Assembly: GCA_023410675.1 (NCBI GenBank)
Contig: JAEYPM010000095.1
Location: forward strand, 62,001-126,000
From: Bacillota bacterium
Lineage (GTDB): Bacteria > Bacillota > Clostridia > Lachnospirales > Cellulosilyticaceae
DNA: 64,000 bases
Direction: 5' to 3'
The translations under genes and the position numbers were made by a program. This document shows, piece by piece, positions 18,238 to 26,656 of the stretch (within the stretch, counting starts at the first letter, position 1; the number at the start of each line of letters is the position of its first letter). The notes below the pieces were generated by a model. It ran no database searches. It was not told where the DNA came from and saw only the letters and a program-made list of their open reading frames with translations.

Positions 18238-19404
18238 ATGGATATATATCTAGACAACGCTGCTACGACTAGACCTTTAGATAGTGTAATAGATAGGGTA
18301 GCACGTGTTATGAAAGATACTTATGGCAATCCATCCTCATTGCATAAAAAAGGAATAGAAGCAGAAAAAATTTTAAAACAAGCAAAAGAATTATTTGCAA
18401 AGCATCTAGGAGCTTTTGAAGAAGAGATCTACTTTACTTCTGGAGGCACGGAAAGTAATAATACAGCTATATTGGGGGGCGCCTATGCTTACCAAAGAAA
18501 TGGGAAAAAAATTATTACATCAGCTATAGAACATGCTTCAGTAAAGGATGTGTTTTCTTATCTGGAAAATAATGGGTTTGAGATCGTTGTTATTCCTGTT
18601 AATAAAGAAGGATATATTAATGAAGAAATACTGTATGACCAGATTGATAAGCACACAATATTAGTGAGTATCATGCATGTGAATAATGAAATAGGAACTG
18701 TGCAAGATATTGAAAAAATAGGATATAATATTAAAGATAGGAATAGTAAAACCATATTCCATGTAGATGCTGTTCAATCCTTTAGCAAAATACCCATTCA
18801 TGTCAAAAGAGCAAAAATAGATTTATTGTCTTTAAGTGGTCATAAATTTTATGGGCCCAAAGGAATAGGTATACTCTATAAAAACAAGGATGTTTTGATG
18901 AAAAGCTTAATCCATGGAGGAGGACAGCAAAAAAATATTCGTTCTGGAACTGAAAATGTTCCTGCTATAGCTGGTATGGCAGAGGCGTGTGACTATGTAT
19001 TTACACACTTTAATGAATTGACGCATCACTACCGAGCATGTAAAGATTACTTTATTCATCATTTGTTTCATGAAATAGAAGATCTGCACATTAATGGACC
19101 TAAGAGTGCAGAAGGTGCTCCTCATATTGTCAATATAGGATTTAAGGACATAAAAGCAGAAGTATTGCTTCATGCATTAGAACATAACAACATTTATGTA
19201 TCTTCTGGTTCAGCTTGCTCGTCCAACAAAGCACATGAATTAGGTGTACTAGAAGCTATAGGTAACAAAGGTGATGATCGTGATAACGCTTTAAGATTTT
19301 CTTTTGGAATAGATATTACAGAGCAAGATTTAAATACTGTGATTGATGTTATAAATAAGCAAATTGTATTGCTTCGAAAATTTAAAGAAGGAGGCAGAAA
19401 GTGA
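18238..19404 (+). CDS. Cysteine desulfurase (NifS/IscS type)
   Basis: PLP enzyme that takes sulfur from cysteine for tRNA thiolation and Fe-S clusters. It opens with IYLDNAATTRPLD and contains SGGTESNNTAI, the PLP lysine in LSGHKFYGPKGIG and the active-site Cys in SSGSACSSN. 388 residues. The start is ATG 18238. Its stop overlaps the thiI start by four bases, so its main partner is very probably ThiI, for 4-thiouridine and/or thiamine sulfur transfer, as with NifZ-ThiI in Bacillus. Confidence 0.94.
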   Translation: MDIYLDNAATTRPLDSVIDRVARVMKDTYGNPSSLHKKGIEAEKILKQAKELFAKHLGAFEEEIYFTSGGTESNNTAILGGAYAYQRNGKKIITSAIEHASVKDVFSYLENNGFEIVVIPVNKEGYINEEILYDQIDKHTILVSIMHVNNEIGTVQDIEKIGYNIKDRNSKTIFHVDAVQSFSKIPIHVKRAKIDLLSLSGHKFYGPKGIGILYKNKDVLMKSLIHGGGQQKNIRSGTENVPAIAGMAEACDYVFTHFNELTHHYRACKDYFIHHLFHEIEDLHINGPKSAEGAPHIVNIGFKDIKAEVLLHALEHNNIYVSSGSACSSNKAHELGVLEAIGNKGDDRDNALRFSFGIDITEQDLNTVIDVINKQIVLLRKFKEGGRK

Positions 19405-20579
19405 GAAATGTTTTTTTAGTAAAATATGGGGAGATTGGTATCAAAGGGAAAAATCGTTTTATATTTGAAAATCATTTAGTAGATACAATAAAAAATAATC
19501 TTAAGGATATCGGTAGTTTCCATGTTTTTAAAGATCAAGGAAGAATAATGATTCATCCAGATTGTGATATATTGCATAAAGAATTAATTATACAGAAGCT
19601 AACTAAAATATTTGGAATAGTTGCTGTTGCTGAGGGGACAATGGAAGAAGAAGTTTCGATGGAAGCTATTAAAAAACTTTCTTTAGAGCATATGAAGACG
19701 CTGTGTAAAGATAAAACAGTATCTTTTAAGGTACAAGCGAGACGTTCGGATAAGAAATTTCCATTAAACTCTATGGAAATTAGTGCTCAAATTGGAGAAT
19801 ATATTTTAGATGAACTCGGTGATAAAGTCTTCGTGGATGTTCATAATCCAGAGATACTCCTTTCAATAGAACTTAGAAAAGGGACTTATGTATATTCAAC
19901 CATCTATAAGGGAACAGGTGGTATGCCTTATGGAACGAATGGGAAGGCAACTTTACTTTTGTCAGGAGGCATAGATAGCCCTGTAGCAGGGTGGATGATA
20001 GCAAAAAGAGGCGTAATCATAGACGCAGTATATTTCCATAGTCCGCCTTATACAAGTGAAAGAGCTAAAGAAAAGGTGATTGATTTAGCAAAAAAAATAG
20101 CTTTATATACAGGAAGTTTTAATGTGTATATAGTTCCATTTACAGATATCCAAATGCAAATTTATCAAAAGTGCCCTCATGAGCAAATCACTCTAATTAT
20201 GCGCCGTATCATGATGCGTATAGCAGATAAAATAGCAAAAGCAAATGGTAGCATGGCATTAATTACAGGTGAAAGCATAGGACAAGTAGCAAGTCAAACC
20301 ATGCAAAGCTTAGTCGTAACAGATAATGTAACGAATATGCCTGTTTTTAGACCACTTATTGGATTTGATAAAGAAGAAATTGTTCAACTAGCAAAGAAAA
20401 TAGATACTTTTGAAACATCTATCTTACCTTATGAGGACTGTTGTACAATATTTGTTCCAAAACATCCAGAAACGAAACCAAGAATAGATAGTATTATGCG
20501 ATCAGAAAGAGTACTAGAAGATACATTAGAAGATATGATTGAAGAAGCTATTTCAAATGCAGAAATAACTAAAGTGTAA
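19401..20579 (+). CDS. thiI: tRNA 4-thiouridine synthetase ThiI
   Basis: Makes s4U in tRNA and can feed thiamine thiazole synthesis. The order is an N-terminal ferredoxin-like part (FLVKYGEIGIKGKNR), a THUMP domain to about residue 165 and a PP-loop ATPase with LLSGGIDSPVAGW. The C-terminal rhodanese domain of the enterobacterial enzyme is absent, as usual in Bacillota; CC in YEDCCTIF remains. 392 residues. GTG start inside the stop of the desulfurase gene: translationally coupled. Confidence 0.96.
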   Translation: MRNVFLVKYGEIGIKGKNRFIFENHLVDTIKNNLKDIGSFHVFKDQGRIMIHPDCDILHKELIIQKLTKIFGIVAVAEGTMEEEVSMEAIKKLSLEHMKTLCKDKTVSFKVQARRSDKKFPLNSMEISAQIGEYILDELGDKVFVDVHNPEILLSIELRKGTYVYSTIYKGTGGMPYGTNGKATLLLSGGIDSPVAGWMIAKRGVIIDAVYFHSPPYTSERAKEKVIDLAKKIALYTGSFNVYIVPFTDIQMQIYQKCPHEQITLIMRRIMMRIADKIAKANGSMALITGESIGQVASQTMQSLVVTDNVTNMPVFRPLIGFDKEEIVQLAKKIDTFETSILPYEDCCTIFVPKHPETKPRIDSIMRSERVLEDTLEDMIEEAISNAEITKV

Positions 20580-20635
20580 AATGAACATAGTACTAAATAT
20601 AAGGGGTATAACTTAAAGTTTAAAATCAAAATTCT

Positions 20636-20667
20636 GTATAAGCCCATATAGTGATATGGGCTTATAC
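20636..20667. terminator. Perfect hairpin between convergent thiI and the HPr-like gene
   Basis: 14-bp perfect stem with core AAGCCCATAT around a 4-base loop (AGTG). No T-run follows on either side. The position between convergent stops suggests a shared 3'-end structure. Confidence 0.6.
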
Positions 20668-20670
20668 GAA

Positions 20671-20904
20671 CTACGCAACAATAAAATCTTTTAAGTTATC
20701 AATTAGTTCTTGTGAATTATCATCATTATGGATGTCAAGTCTAAGTGTAGTACTTAAGTCTAGACTAAATATGCCCATAATAGATTTTGCATCAATGATA
20801 TAACGCCCTGATGACAAATCAAAGTCACCATCATATTGACTAATGATATTAACAAAAGTTTTAACCTTTTCAATTGAGTTTAATGAGATATTAACAGATT
20901 TCAT
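20671..20904 (-). CDS. HPr-like protein without the phosphorylated histidine
   Basis: A 77-residue protein of the HPr fold: DFDLSSGRYIIDAKSIMGIF matches the segment around the regulatory serine of HPr (AKSIMGI). The first loop, which in HPr carries His15 in a G-H-A-R-P motif, reads NSIEKVKTFVN here, with no His, so it cannot take phosphate from enzyme I. A Crh-like regulatory role is the natural guess. The start is chosen at the ATG preceded by AAGGAAGG; the frame stays open for 21 more codons upstream without family similarity. Transcribed divergently from mtaB. Confidence 0.85.
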   Translation of the reverse strand: MKSVNISLNSIEKVKTFVNIISQYDGDFDLSSGRYIIDAKSIMGIFSLDLSTTLRLDIHNDDNSQELIDNLKDFIVA

Positions 20905-20986
20905 ATTATCCTTCCTTACCAAATGTTTTATGATATATATCATATAGTTACTCCTAATTATTGTCAATACGAAAGAGGTGTAATAT

Positions 20987-22288
20987 TTGAATAAAGCGGC
21001 TTTTTATACGCTTGGATGCAAAGTGAATCAATATGATACAGAAGCAGTTATGGAATCTTTTATAAAAAGTGGATATGAGATAGTAGAATTCCATGAATAT
21101 GCAGATGTATATGTTGTAAATACTTGTACTGTAACCCATTTAAGTGATAGAAAATGCAGACAAATGTTAAGAAAAACAAAAAAAATCAATCCAAATAGTA
21201 TTTTAGTAGCAATGGGCTGTTATGCACAAGCAGCAAAAGATAATCTGAAGGAACAAATTGAAGAAGTTAATATTGTAGTTGGTACAGATCATAGAAATAA
21301 AATAATAGAACTTGTTGAAGAGTATAATAAGCAAAAAAAGCAATATACTAATATCGTAACAGATATTATGGATGTATATGAGTTTGAAGAATTACAAGTA
21401 TCTACAATGAGTGAAAGAACAAGAGTATATCTTAAAATACAAGAAGGCTGTAACAATTATTGTGCTTATTGTATCATCCCCTATGTACGTGGCCGTATTA
21501 GAAGCAGAAAAATTGATAACATTATTGACGAGGCAAATAGACTAGCGGATTCTGGCTTTAAAGAAATTGTACTTACAGGAATACATGTGGCTTCTTATGG
21601 TAAAGATTTAAATAATATTAGTCTTATAGATGTAATAAGACGTATTCATGATATTGAAGGTATCGAACGCATTAGAATGAGTTCAATAGAGCCCAACCTG
21701 ATTACTAAATATTTTGTAGAAACCATAAAAAGCATGCCCAAATTGTGCCATCATTTTCATTTGTCCCTTCAAAGTGGTAGTGATAGCGTTTTAAAGCGAA
21801 TGAATAGAAAGTATAACTTAGATGAATATAGGCAAAGTGTTAATCGATTAAGAAGCATATGGGAAGATGTTGCTATTACTACAGATATTATTGTAGGATT
21901 CCCAGGTGAAACAGACAGTGAATTTAATGAAACCTTGTCATTTGTGCAGGAGATAGCATTCTCACAGATTCATATTTTCCCATTTTCACCTAGAGAGGGA
22001 ACCCCTGCAGCAAGAATGAAAGATCAAATAACGCCTACTATAAAGACAATGCGAGCTAAAAAACTATCAAGCCTAGAAAAAAAATTAAGAAAAGCATTTT
22101 TAAATAAGCACATAGGGAAAAAACTACATGTACTATTTGAAATGTATGAATCAGATATGCTTACAGGATATACAAGTAACTACTTGAAATTTCAAACAGC
22201 TTGCACAGATCATTTAGAAAATAAGATTTGCCAGGTTATAGTAGATAAAGTTGAAAATAATAATTTAATAGGACATATTATTGACTAA
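20987..22288 (+). CDS. mtaB: tRNA t6A37 methylthiotransferase MtaB
   Basis: Radical SAM methylthiotransferase converting t6A to ms2t6A at position 37 of tRNA. It has an N-terminal UPF0004 domain (FYTLGCKVNQYDTEA, VNTCTVTHLSDRK, AMGCYAQ) with three cluster cysteines, the radical SAM motif EGCNNYCAYCIIPYVRG, the HFHLSLQSGSD block and a C-terminal TRAM-like domain. 433 residues. The likely start is TTG 20987, after AAAGAGGTG. Confidence 0.94.
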   Translation: MNKAAFYTLGCKVNQYDTEAVMESFIKSGYEIVEFHEYADVYVVNTCTVTHLSDRKCRQMLRKTKKINPNSILVAMGCYAQAAKDNLKEQIEEVNIVVGTDHRNKIIELVEEYNKQKKQYTNIVTDIMDVYEFEELQVSTMSERTRVYLKIQEGCNNYCAYCIIPYVRGRIRSRKIDNIIDEANRLADSGFKEIVLTGIHVASYGKDLNNISLIDVIRRIHDIEGIERIRMSSIEPNLITKYFVETIKSMPKLCHHFHLSLQSGSDSVLKRMNRKYNLDEYRQSVNRLRSIWEDVAITTDIIVGFPGETDSEFNETLSFVQEIAFSQIHIFPFSPREGTPAARMKDQITPTIKTMRAKKLSSLEKKLRKAFLNKHIGKKLHVLFEMYESDMLTGYTSNYLKFQTACTDHLENKICQVIVDKVENNNLIGHIID

Positions 22289-22373
22289 TAATTTTATTTA
22301 GTAATTGCATATAATTTTATATTGTATTATCATATATTTAAAAGATTAGCGTGAGTATTGGAAGGTGAGAAAA

Positions 22374-22625
22374 ATGAGTGGTATGAATGAAACTATGCAA
22401 TTTCATTTAGATAATATTGAAAAAAGTTCAACGAAAGAAATACTGACAGATGTTTATATTGCCTTAAAAGAAAAGGGATATAACCCCATCAATCAGATAG
22501 TTGGCTATATTATGTCTGGAGACCCAACATATATTACAAGTTATAACGGTGCGAGAAACAAAATAAGAAAGCTTGAAAGAGATGAAATTTTAGAAGAGCT
22601 TGTTGCCTGTTATTTAAAACAATAG
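22374..22625 (+). CDS. ireB: IreB-family regulatory phosphoprotein
   Basis: Short protein of the IreB (DUF965/UPF0297, YrzL) family; in Enterococcus, IreB is phosphorylated by the PASTA kinase IreK. Here are MNETMQFHLDNIEKSSTKEI, with the Thr/Ser region used for phosphorylation, and NPINQIVGYIMSGDPTYITS, the strongest family signature. 83 residues from ATG 22374 (GGAAGG upstream). It is followed by ruvX, a DUF1292 gene and fur, a very common order in Clostridia. Confidence 0.92.
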   Translation: MSGMNETMQFHLDNIEKSSTKEILTDVYIALKEKGYNPINQIVGYIMSGDPTYITSYNGARNKIRKLERDEILEELVACYLKQ

Positions 22626-22634
22626 TAAACGTTG

Positions 22635-22663
22635 GCTGTAGATACATCATTCTGCAGCTTTTT
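22635..22663 (+). terminator. Terminator after ireB
   Basis: GCTGTAG and CTGCAGC form a 7-bp stem with one G-U pair, followed by TTTTT. Confidence 0.7.
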
Positions 22664-22672
22664 ACTTGAATT

Positions 22673-22723
22673 AGAGAAACAACTAAGCTATTTAACTTAT
22701 TTAGTTATTAAATGTTGTTTCTG
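22673..22723. repeat. AGAGAAACAAC-family inverted repeat, copy 3
   Basis: AGAGAAACAAC at 22673-22683 and GTTGTTTCTG at 22714-22723, 30-base loop. It sits downstream of the ireB terminator, so it is not that gene's terminator. A GAATTCACAT palindrome follows 5 bases later. Confidence 0.7.
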
Positions 22724-22728
22724 CCAAT

Positions 22729-22768
22729 GAATTCACAGAGCGTAACTGAAAGTTCATAATGTGAATTC
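22729..22768. repeat. GAATTCACAT-family palindrome before ruvX
   Basis: GAATTCAC at 22729-22736 and GTGAATTC at 22761-22768 with a 24-base loop. It ends 8 bases before the ruvX Shine-Dalgarno sequence. Confidence 0.65.
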
Positions 22769-22787
22769 AATATATAGGGGGATAATA

Positions 22788-23207
22788 TTGAGGATACTAG
22801 GCTTAGATTATGGAACAAAAACAACAGGAGTTGCTGTAAGTGATCCACTGGGATGGACAGCACAAGGATTAGAGATCATAAGAAGGAATGACGAGAATAG
22901 TTTAAAAGATACTATAAATAGAATATCTGAATTATGCAAACAGTATCAAATTCAGAAGATCGTTCTTGGCCTTCCTAAAAATATGAATAATACTATTGGT
23001 GAAAGAGGTGAAAAAACAATACAATTCAAAGAAAAACTAGAAAAGAAAGTAGAAGTTCCAGTAGTTCTTTGGGATGAACGACTGACTACTGTAGCTGCAG
23101 AAAACATGTTAATTAGTGCGGACATTAGCAGACAAAAAAGGAAGAAGGTAATAGATAAGATTGCAGCTGCACTTATATTGCAAAACTATCTAGATGCCCA
23201 AAATTAA
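22788..23207 (+). CDS. ruvX: Putative pre-16S rRNA nuclease / Holliday junction resolvase-like YqgF
   Basis: RNase H-fold protein of the YqgF/RuvX family, implicated in 5' maturation of 16S rRNA. LGLDYGTKTTGVAVSD at the N-terminus holds the first acidic residue. LGLPKNMNNTIGERG and WDERLTTVAAENML hold the rest of the active site. 139 residues. Start TTG 22788 with AGGGGGA upstream; an in-frame GTG at 22761 lies in the repeat and is unlikely. Confidence 0.93.
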   Translation: MRILGLDYGTKTTGVAVSDPLGWTAQGLEIIRRNDENSLKDTINRISELCKQYQIQKIVLGLPKNMNNTIGERGEKTIQFKEKLEKKVEVPVVLWDERLTTVAAENMLISADISRQKRKKVIDKIAAALILQNYLDAQN

Positions 23208-23219
23208 AAGGGGAAGTAT

Positions 23220-23465
23220 ATGGAAAAAATAACTTTTTATGACGAGAGCAATGACCAGCCAATTTTATTTGAAGTAGTTGACGAGGCAATAATTGATGGA
23301 CAAAAATATATATTGGTAGTAGATGAAGAAGAAATAGCTGCTATATTAAAAGAAATAGAGCAAGACAATGATGAAACTACTTATGCACTTATTGAAGATG
23401 ATGAAGAATTTAAAAGGATAGCTGTGCATTTTATGAGTAGCGAGGATTATGATATAGAAGTTTAG
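23220..23465 (+). CDS. DUF1292 family protein
   Basis: An 81-residue very acidic protein (EEEIAAILKEIEQDNDE) of the DUF1292 (YrzB-like) family, function unknown. FYDESNDQPILFEVVDEAIIDG at its start and KYILVVDEE are typical. It lies 12 bases behind ruvX, in the usual ireB-ruvX-DUF1292 arrangement. Confidence 0.88.
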   Translation: MEKITFYDESNDQPILFEVVDEAIIDGQKYILVVDEEEIAAILKEIEQDNDETTYALIEDDEEFKRIAVHFMSSEDYDIEV

Positions 23466-23468
23466 CAA

Positions 23469-23508
23469 AATTCATCTAATAAAAATTCATATAGATATCT
23501 TATGAGGT
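23469..23508. repeat. Single diverged unit of the tandem-array repeat
   Basis: AATTCATCTAATAAAAATTC followed by ATATAGATAT and TATGAG resembles unit 4 of the 16.8-17.0 kb array. It lies between the DUF1292 gene and fur. Confidence 0.4.
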
Positions 23509-23524
23509 AAGAGAGGCGAATTTA

Positions 23525-23965
23525 TTGATTAATTCACTATTTGAAGAACGATTAAAAAAAATGGGCTGTAAGCTTACCATGCAGCGTAGATGGGTTTTGG
23601 ATATTATTCTCGAAAATCAAAATAAGCACTTGACTACTGAAGAAATTTATTCAGAGGCTAAGAAAAAACACCCAGAAATTGGACTTGCTACAGTATATAG
23701 AACCATGCAGCTCTTTGAAGAAATGAGAATCATAGATAGAATCAATTTTGATGATGGATTTAGTAGATTCGAACTTAATGTGAATGGAGAGAATCATCAC
23801 CATCATCATTTAATATGTGAAAAGTGTAATAAGGTGTTTGAAGTAGCAGATGATTTGCTTACAGAAATAGAAAATGAAATAGAACAAAAATATAAGTTTA
23901 AAGTAAATAATCACAATGTTTTATTTTACGGATGTTGTGAAAAATGTGCCAAAAATATTAAATGA
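23525..23965 (+). CDS. fur: Fur/PerR family metalloregulator
   Basis: Metal-dependent repressor. It has an N-terminal winged helix (KLTMQRRWVLDIILENQNKHLT and GLATVYRTMQLFEEM) and a C-terminal dimerisation domain with a His-rich loop NGENHHHHHLICEKC. The structural zinc pairs are CEKC and CCEKC. 146 residues. The motifs do not separate Fur from PerR or Zur with certainty; this position next to ireB-ruvX usually carries the Fur member. The start is TTG 23525. The downstream RNase J start follows 16 bases after the stop. Confidence 0.9.
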   Translation: MINSLFEERLKKMGCKLTMQRRWVLDIILENQNKHLTTEEIYSEAKKKHPEIGLATVYRTMQLFEEMRIIDRINFDDGFSRFELNVNGENHHHHHLICEKCNKVFEVADDLLTEIENEIEQKYKFKVNNHNVLFYGCCEKCAKNIK

Positions 23966-23981
23966 AATTGGAGGTGTGATT

Positions 23982-25652
23982 TTGGTACCCAGAAAAACAA
24001 AAAGTAAATTACGCATTATCCCACTAGGAGGAATGGGAGAAATAGGGAAAAATATTACAGCGTTTGAATTTGAAGATGAAATTATTGTTGTGGACTGTGG
24101 ACTAGCTTTTCCTGAAGACGAAATGTTAGGGATTGACCTAGTTATTCCAGATATCACTTATTTATTAAAAAAGATAGATAGAGTTAAAGGAATTGTATTA
24201 ACCCATGGACATGAAGATCATATAGGAGGTTTGCCATATATTCTTCCAGAGCTTAATGTACCTGTTTATGGTACGAAATTAACTATTGCACTGGTAGAAA
24301 ATAAACTTAAAGAGCATAATCTTCTTAAAACGACGCAGCGCTTTAATGTGATGCAAGGGGAAACTATTTCTCTTGGAAAGCATTTTAAAGTAGAGTTTAT
24401 AAGATCCAATCATAGTATTGCAGATGCGGTTATATTAGCAATTACTACGCCAGTAGGTGTTGTTGTTCATACAGGAGACTTTAAAGTTGACTATACACCT
24501 ATAAGAGGTGAAAGGATTGATTTACACAGATTAGCAGAGCTTGGCAAAAAGAAAGTACTTGCTCTACTTGCAGATAGTACAAATATAGAAAGGCCTGGCT
24601 ATACACAAACTGAAAAAATGGTTGGTACAAGGTTTGAAGATATATTTAATCAGTATAAAGATAGACGAATCATGGTAGCAACTTTTGCTTCAAATGTGGA
24701 TCGTGTTCAGCAGATTATTGATGCTTCTTACAAATATAACAGGAAGGTATCTGTAGTTGGAAGAAGTATGGTAAATGTAGTAAAGACCGCAAGTGAGCTT
24801 GGTTATTTAGATATACCTAAAGACACCTTGATTGATATTAACGATGTTAAACGATATAATGACGAACAAGTTGTTATTATTATGACAGGAAGTCAAGGGG
24901 AACCTATGGCGGCATTATCACGTGTGGCTATATCTGAACATAGACAGATTGATATTAAATCAGGGGATGTGGTAATACTCAGCTCAACCCCTATACAAGG
25001 AAATGAAAAAACCGTTTCAAAGGTTATCAATGAATTGTTTAAAAAAGGTGCTACAGTTGTCAAGGAAGATACTCATGTATCTGGTCATGCAGCAAGAGAA
25101 GAGTTAAAGCTGATGCATGCCCTTGTAAAACCAAAGTATTTTATTCCAGCACATGGAGAGTATAGGCATTTGCATAAGCATGCTGAACTTGCTGTAGAAA
25201 TGGGTATGCCTAGAAGTAATGTTCAAATTGTATCTAATGGCGATGTGGTTGAACTTACTTCAGATAGTTGTAAATTAGCAGGTAATGTACCAAATGGACA
25301 AATACTTGTAGATGGACTAGGCGTAGGAGACGTTGGCAATATTGTATTAAGAGATCGTAAACATCTTTCACAAGATGGATTATTGATCATTGTTATGACA
25401 CTTGAAAAGGCATCAGGACTTGTTATAGCTGGTCCAGATATTATTTCAAGAGGGTTTGTTTATGTTAGAGAGTCAGAAAATCTAATGGATGATGCAAAAA
25501 CAGTGGTTAGAAAAGCCTTAGACAAATGCGAACAAAAACGTATTTTAGAATGGTCACAAATTAAAACGATTGTTAAAGATGATCTAAGAGAATTTGTTTG
25601 GCAAAAAACAAAGCGTAGTCCGATGATTTTGCCAATTATTATGGAAGTATAA
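23982..25652 (+). CDS. rnjA: Ribonuclease J
   Basis: Exo/endoribonuclease of the metallo-beta-lactamase/beta-CASP family, central to mRNA turnover and rRNA 5' processing in Bacillota. Visible motifs are LGGMGEIGKN near the start, the metal-site THGHEDHIGG, VVHTGDFKVD, the beta-CASP segment with MTGSQGEP, and HVSGHAAREEL with the IPAHGEYRHL histidines. 556 residues, the family length. TTG 23982 lies 7 bases after GGAGG; the frame is open upstream into fur, but that part is not family sequence. Confidence 0.94.
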   Translation: MVPRKTKSKLRIIPLGGMGEIGKNITAFEFEDEIIVVDCGLAFPEDEMLGIDLVIPDITYLLKKIDRVKGIVLTHGHEDHIGGLPYILPELNVPVYGTKLTIALVENKLKEHNLLKTTQRFNVMQGETISLGKHFKVEFIRSNHSIADAVILAITTPVGVVVHTGDFKVDYTPIRGERIDLHRLAELGKKKVLALLADSTNIERPGYTQTEKMVGTRFEDIFNQYKDRRIMVATFASNVDRVQQIIDASYKYNRKVSVVGRSMVNVVKTASELGYLDIPKDTLIDINDVKRYNDEQVVIIMTGSQGEPMAALSRVAISEHRQIDIKSGDVVILSSTPIQGNEKTVSKVINELFKKGATVVKEDTHVSGHAAREELKLMHALVKPKYFIPAHGEYRHLHKHAELAVEMGMPRSNVQIVSNGDVVELTSDSCKLAGNVPNGQILVDGLGVGDVGNIVLRDRKHLSQDGLLIIVMTLEKASGLVIAGPDIISRGFVYVRESENLMDDAKTVVRKALDKCEQKRILEWSQIKTIVKDDLREFVWQKTKRSPMILPIIMEV

Positions 25653-25667
25653 TAAACAGGATGAACT

Positions 25668-25728
25668 AAAATGCTCCTTATTGGGAATGACCTGTATTTA
25701 GTGGGTATCTCAATATGGAGCATTTTTT
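25668..25728. terminator. Two-way terminator between rnjA and sigK
   Basis: AAAATGCTCC and GGAGCATTTT pair, with five more base pairs beyond a 1x1 mismatch, followed by a six-T run on the plus strand and TTTT on the minus strand. The two genes converge here. Confidence 0.85.
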
Positions 25729-25738
25729 ATTCTTTATA

Positions 25739-26401
25739 TTATTCTTTATTTAGTTCTTTATATAGTTTTTTTAAAGCTTTTTTTTCAATTCTTGAAACAT
25801 AAGATCTAGATATCCCCATTTCTTCAGCAATTTCTCTTTGTGTTTTTTCTTCACAGTTATTAAGACCATATCTTAGCTGGAGGATTTTCTTTTCTCTAGC
25901 TCTTAGGGTCACTTGTATTTTGCTATATAATTTGCTGCTTTCAATGTCAAAATCAACCTGTTCGAATATTGTATCATTATCAGTGCATAAAATATCCAAA
26001 AGACTTATTTCGTTTCCTTCCTTATCAATACCTATTGGGGCGTGAAGTGAAGTTTCATTTTTTTGCTTTCTATTAGAACGAATACTCATTAATATTTCGT
26101 TTTCTATACACCTGGCAGCATAAGTGGCTAAACGAGTACATTTATTAGGATCGAATGAAGTTATGCCTTTGATTAGACCAATAGTACCAATGGATATTAG
26201 ATCATCCATATCGTTATTTAAATTAGTATATTTTTTAACTATGTGTGCCACTAACCTTAAATTTCTTTCTATTAATACATCTTTAGCATTCTCATCTCCA
26301 GCTTGGTATAGTTCTAAATAGTATTTTTCTTCTTCAGGGGATAAGGGTTGCGGAAATGAAGAGATGCTACTATAATACGAAAAACAGAAAAGAGGGAACA
26401 T
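25739..26401 (-). CDS. sigK: Sporulation sigma factor sigma-K, uninterrupted
   Basis: Late mother-cell sigma factor. FPQPLSPEEEKYYLELYQAG, RNLRLVAHIVKKYTN, DLISIGTIGLIKGI and LATYAARCIENEIL form regions 1.2-2.4, and the C-terminal helix-turn-helix is QREIAEEMGISRSYVSRIE. 220 residues. The gene is continuous, without the skin-type insertion found in some Bacillota. Only about 15 hydrophobic residues precede FPQPL, fewer than in Bacillus pro-sigma-K. The start is the ATG one base after the leader hairpin, whose stem contains the GGAGGTG ribosome binding site. SpoIVFB-type processing cannot be judged here. Confidence 0.95.
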   Translation of the reverse strand: MFPLFCFSYYSSISSFPQPLSPEEEKYYLELYQAGDENAKDVLIERNLRLVAHIVKKYTNLNNDMDDLISIGTIGLIKGITSFDPNKCTRLATYAARCIENEILMSIRSNRKQKNETSLHAPIGIDKEGNEISLLDILCTDNDTIFEQVDFDIESSKLYSKIQVTLRAREKKILQLRYGLNNCEEKTQREIAEEMGISRSYVSRIEKKALKKLYKELNKE

Positions 26402-26402
26402 A

Positions 26403-26459
26403 TTAAGGCACACCTCCATAAAAACGGGTTCATACTCATTTTATGAAGATGCACCTTAA
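26403..26459 (-). promoter_or_regulatory. sigK leader hairpin that covers the ribosome binding site
   Basis: In the mRNA (minus strand) the arm 26459-26439 pairs with 26423-26403 over 21 positions without a mismatch, including four G-U or U-G pairs, with a 15-base loop. GGAGGTG (26417-26411) lies inside the 3' arm, and the ATG (26401-26399) begins one base after the stem. The sequence resembles the palindrome at 31036-31089. Confidence 0.75.
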
Positions 26460-26461
26460 AT

Positions 26462-26485
26462 TGTGTATGTACATTTAAAATGTAT
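26462..26485 (-). promoter_or_regulatory. Possible sigma-E-type promoter of sigK
   Basis: On the minus strand: ATA at 26485-26483, 13 bases, then CATACACA at 26469-26462, resembling the mother-cell sigma-E -10 consensus CATACAnT. Transcription would start near 26455, inside the first arm of the hairpin, and leave most of the stem. Pattern match only. Confidence 0.45.
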
Positions 26486-26656
26486 TTAAATTAATAATAA
26501 GTAATTTTATAAATGTATTTGGAATGTTACTATTTGTTTAATAATGAGCAATCAGAGAAAATATCTGACAAGCTTACAAAAATGTTTCTTTACTAGATTC
26601 TGAGTCTTGGGAGAAGGAATAGTTGAGATTTAAGAAGTACGTTAGGAGGAGTATTA

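Noticed and set aside
23916..23981. Longer RNase J overlapping fur by 50 bases
   Set aside because: The extra residues do not resemble RNase J, and TTG 23982 lies 7 bases after GGAGG.
25739..26401. skin-type element within sigK
   Set aside because: The gene is continuous through all sigma regions.
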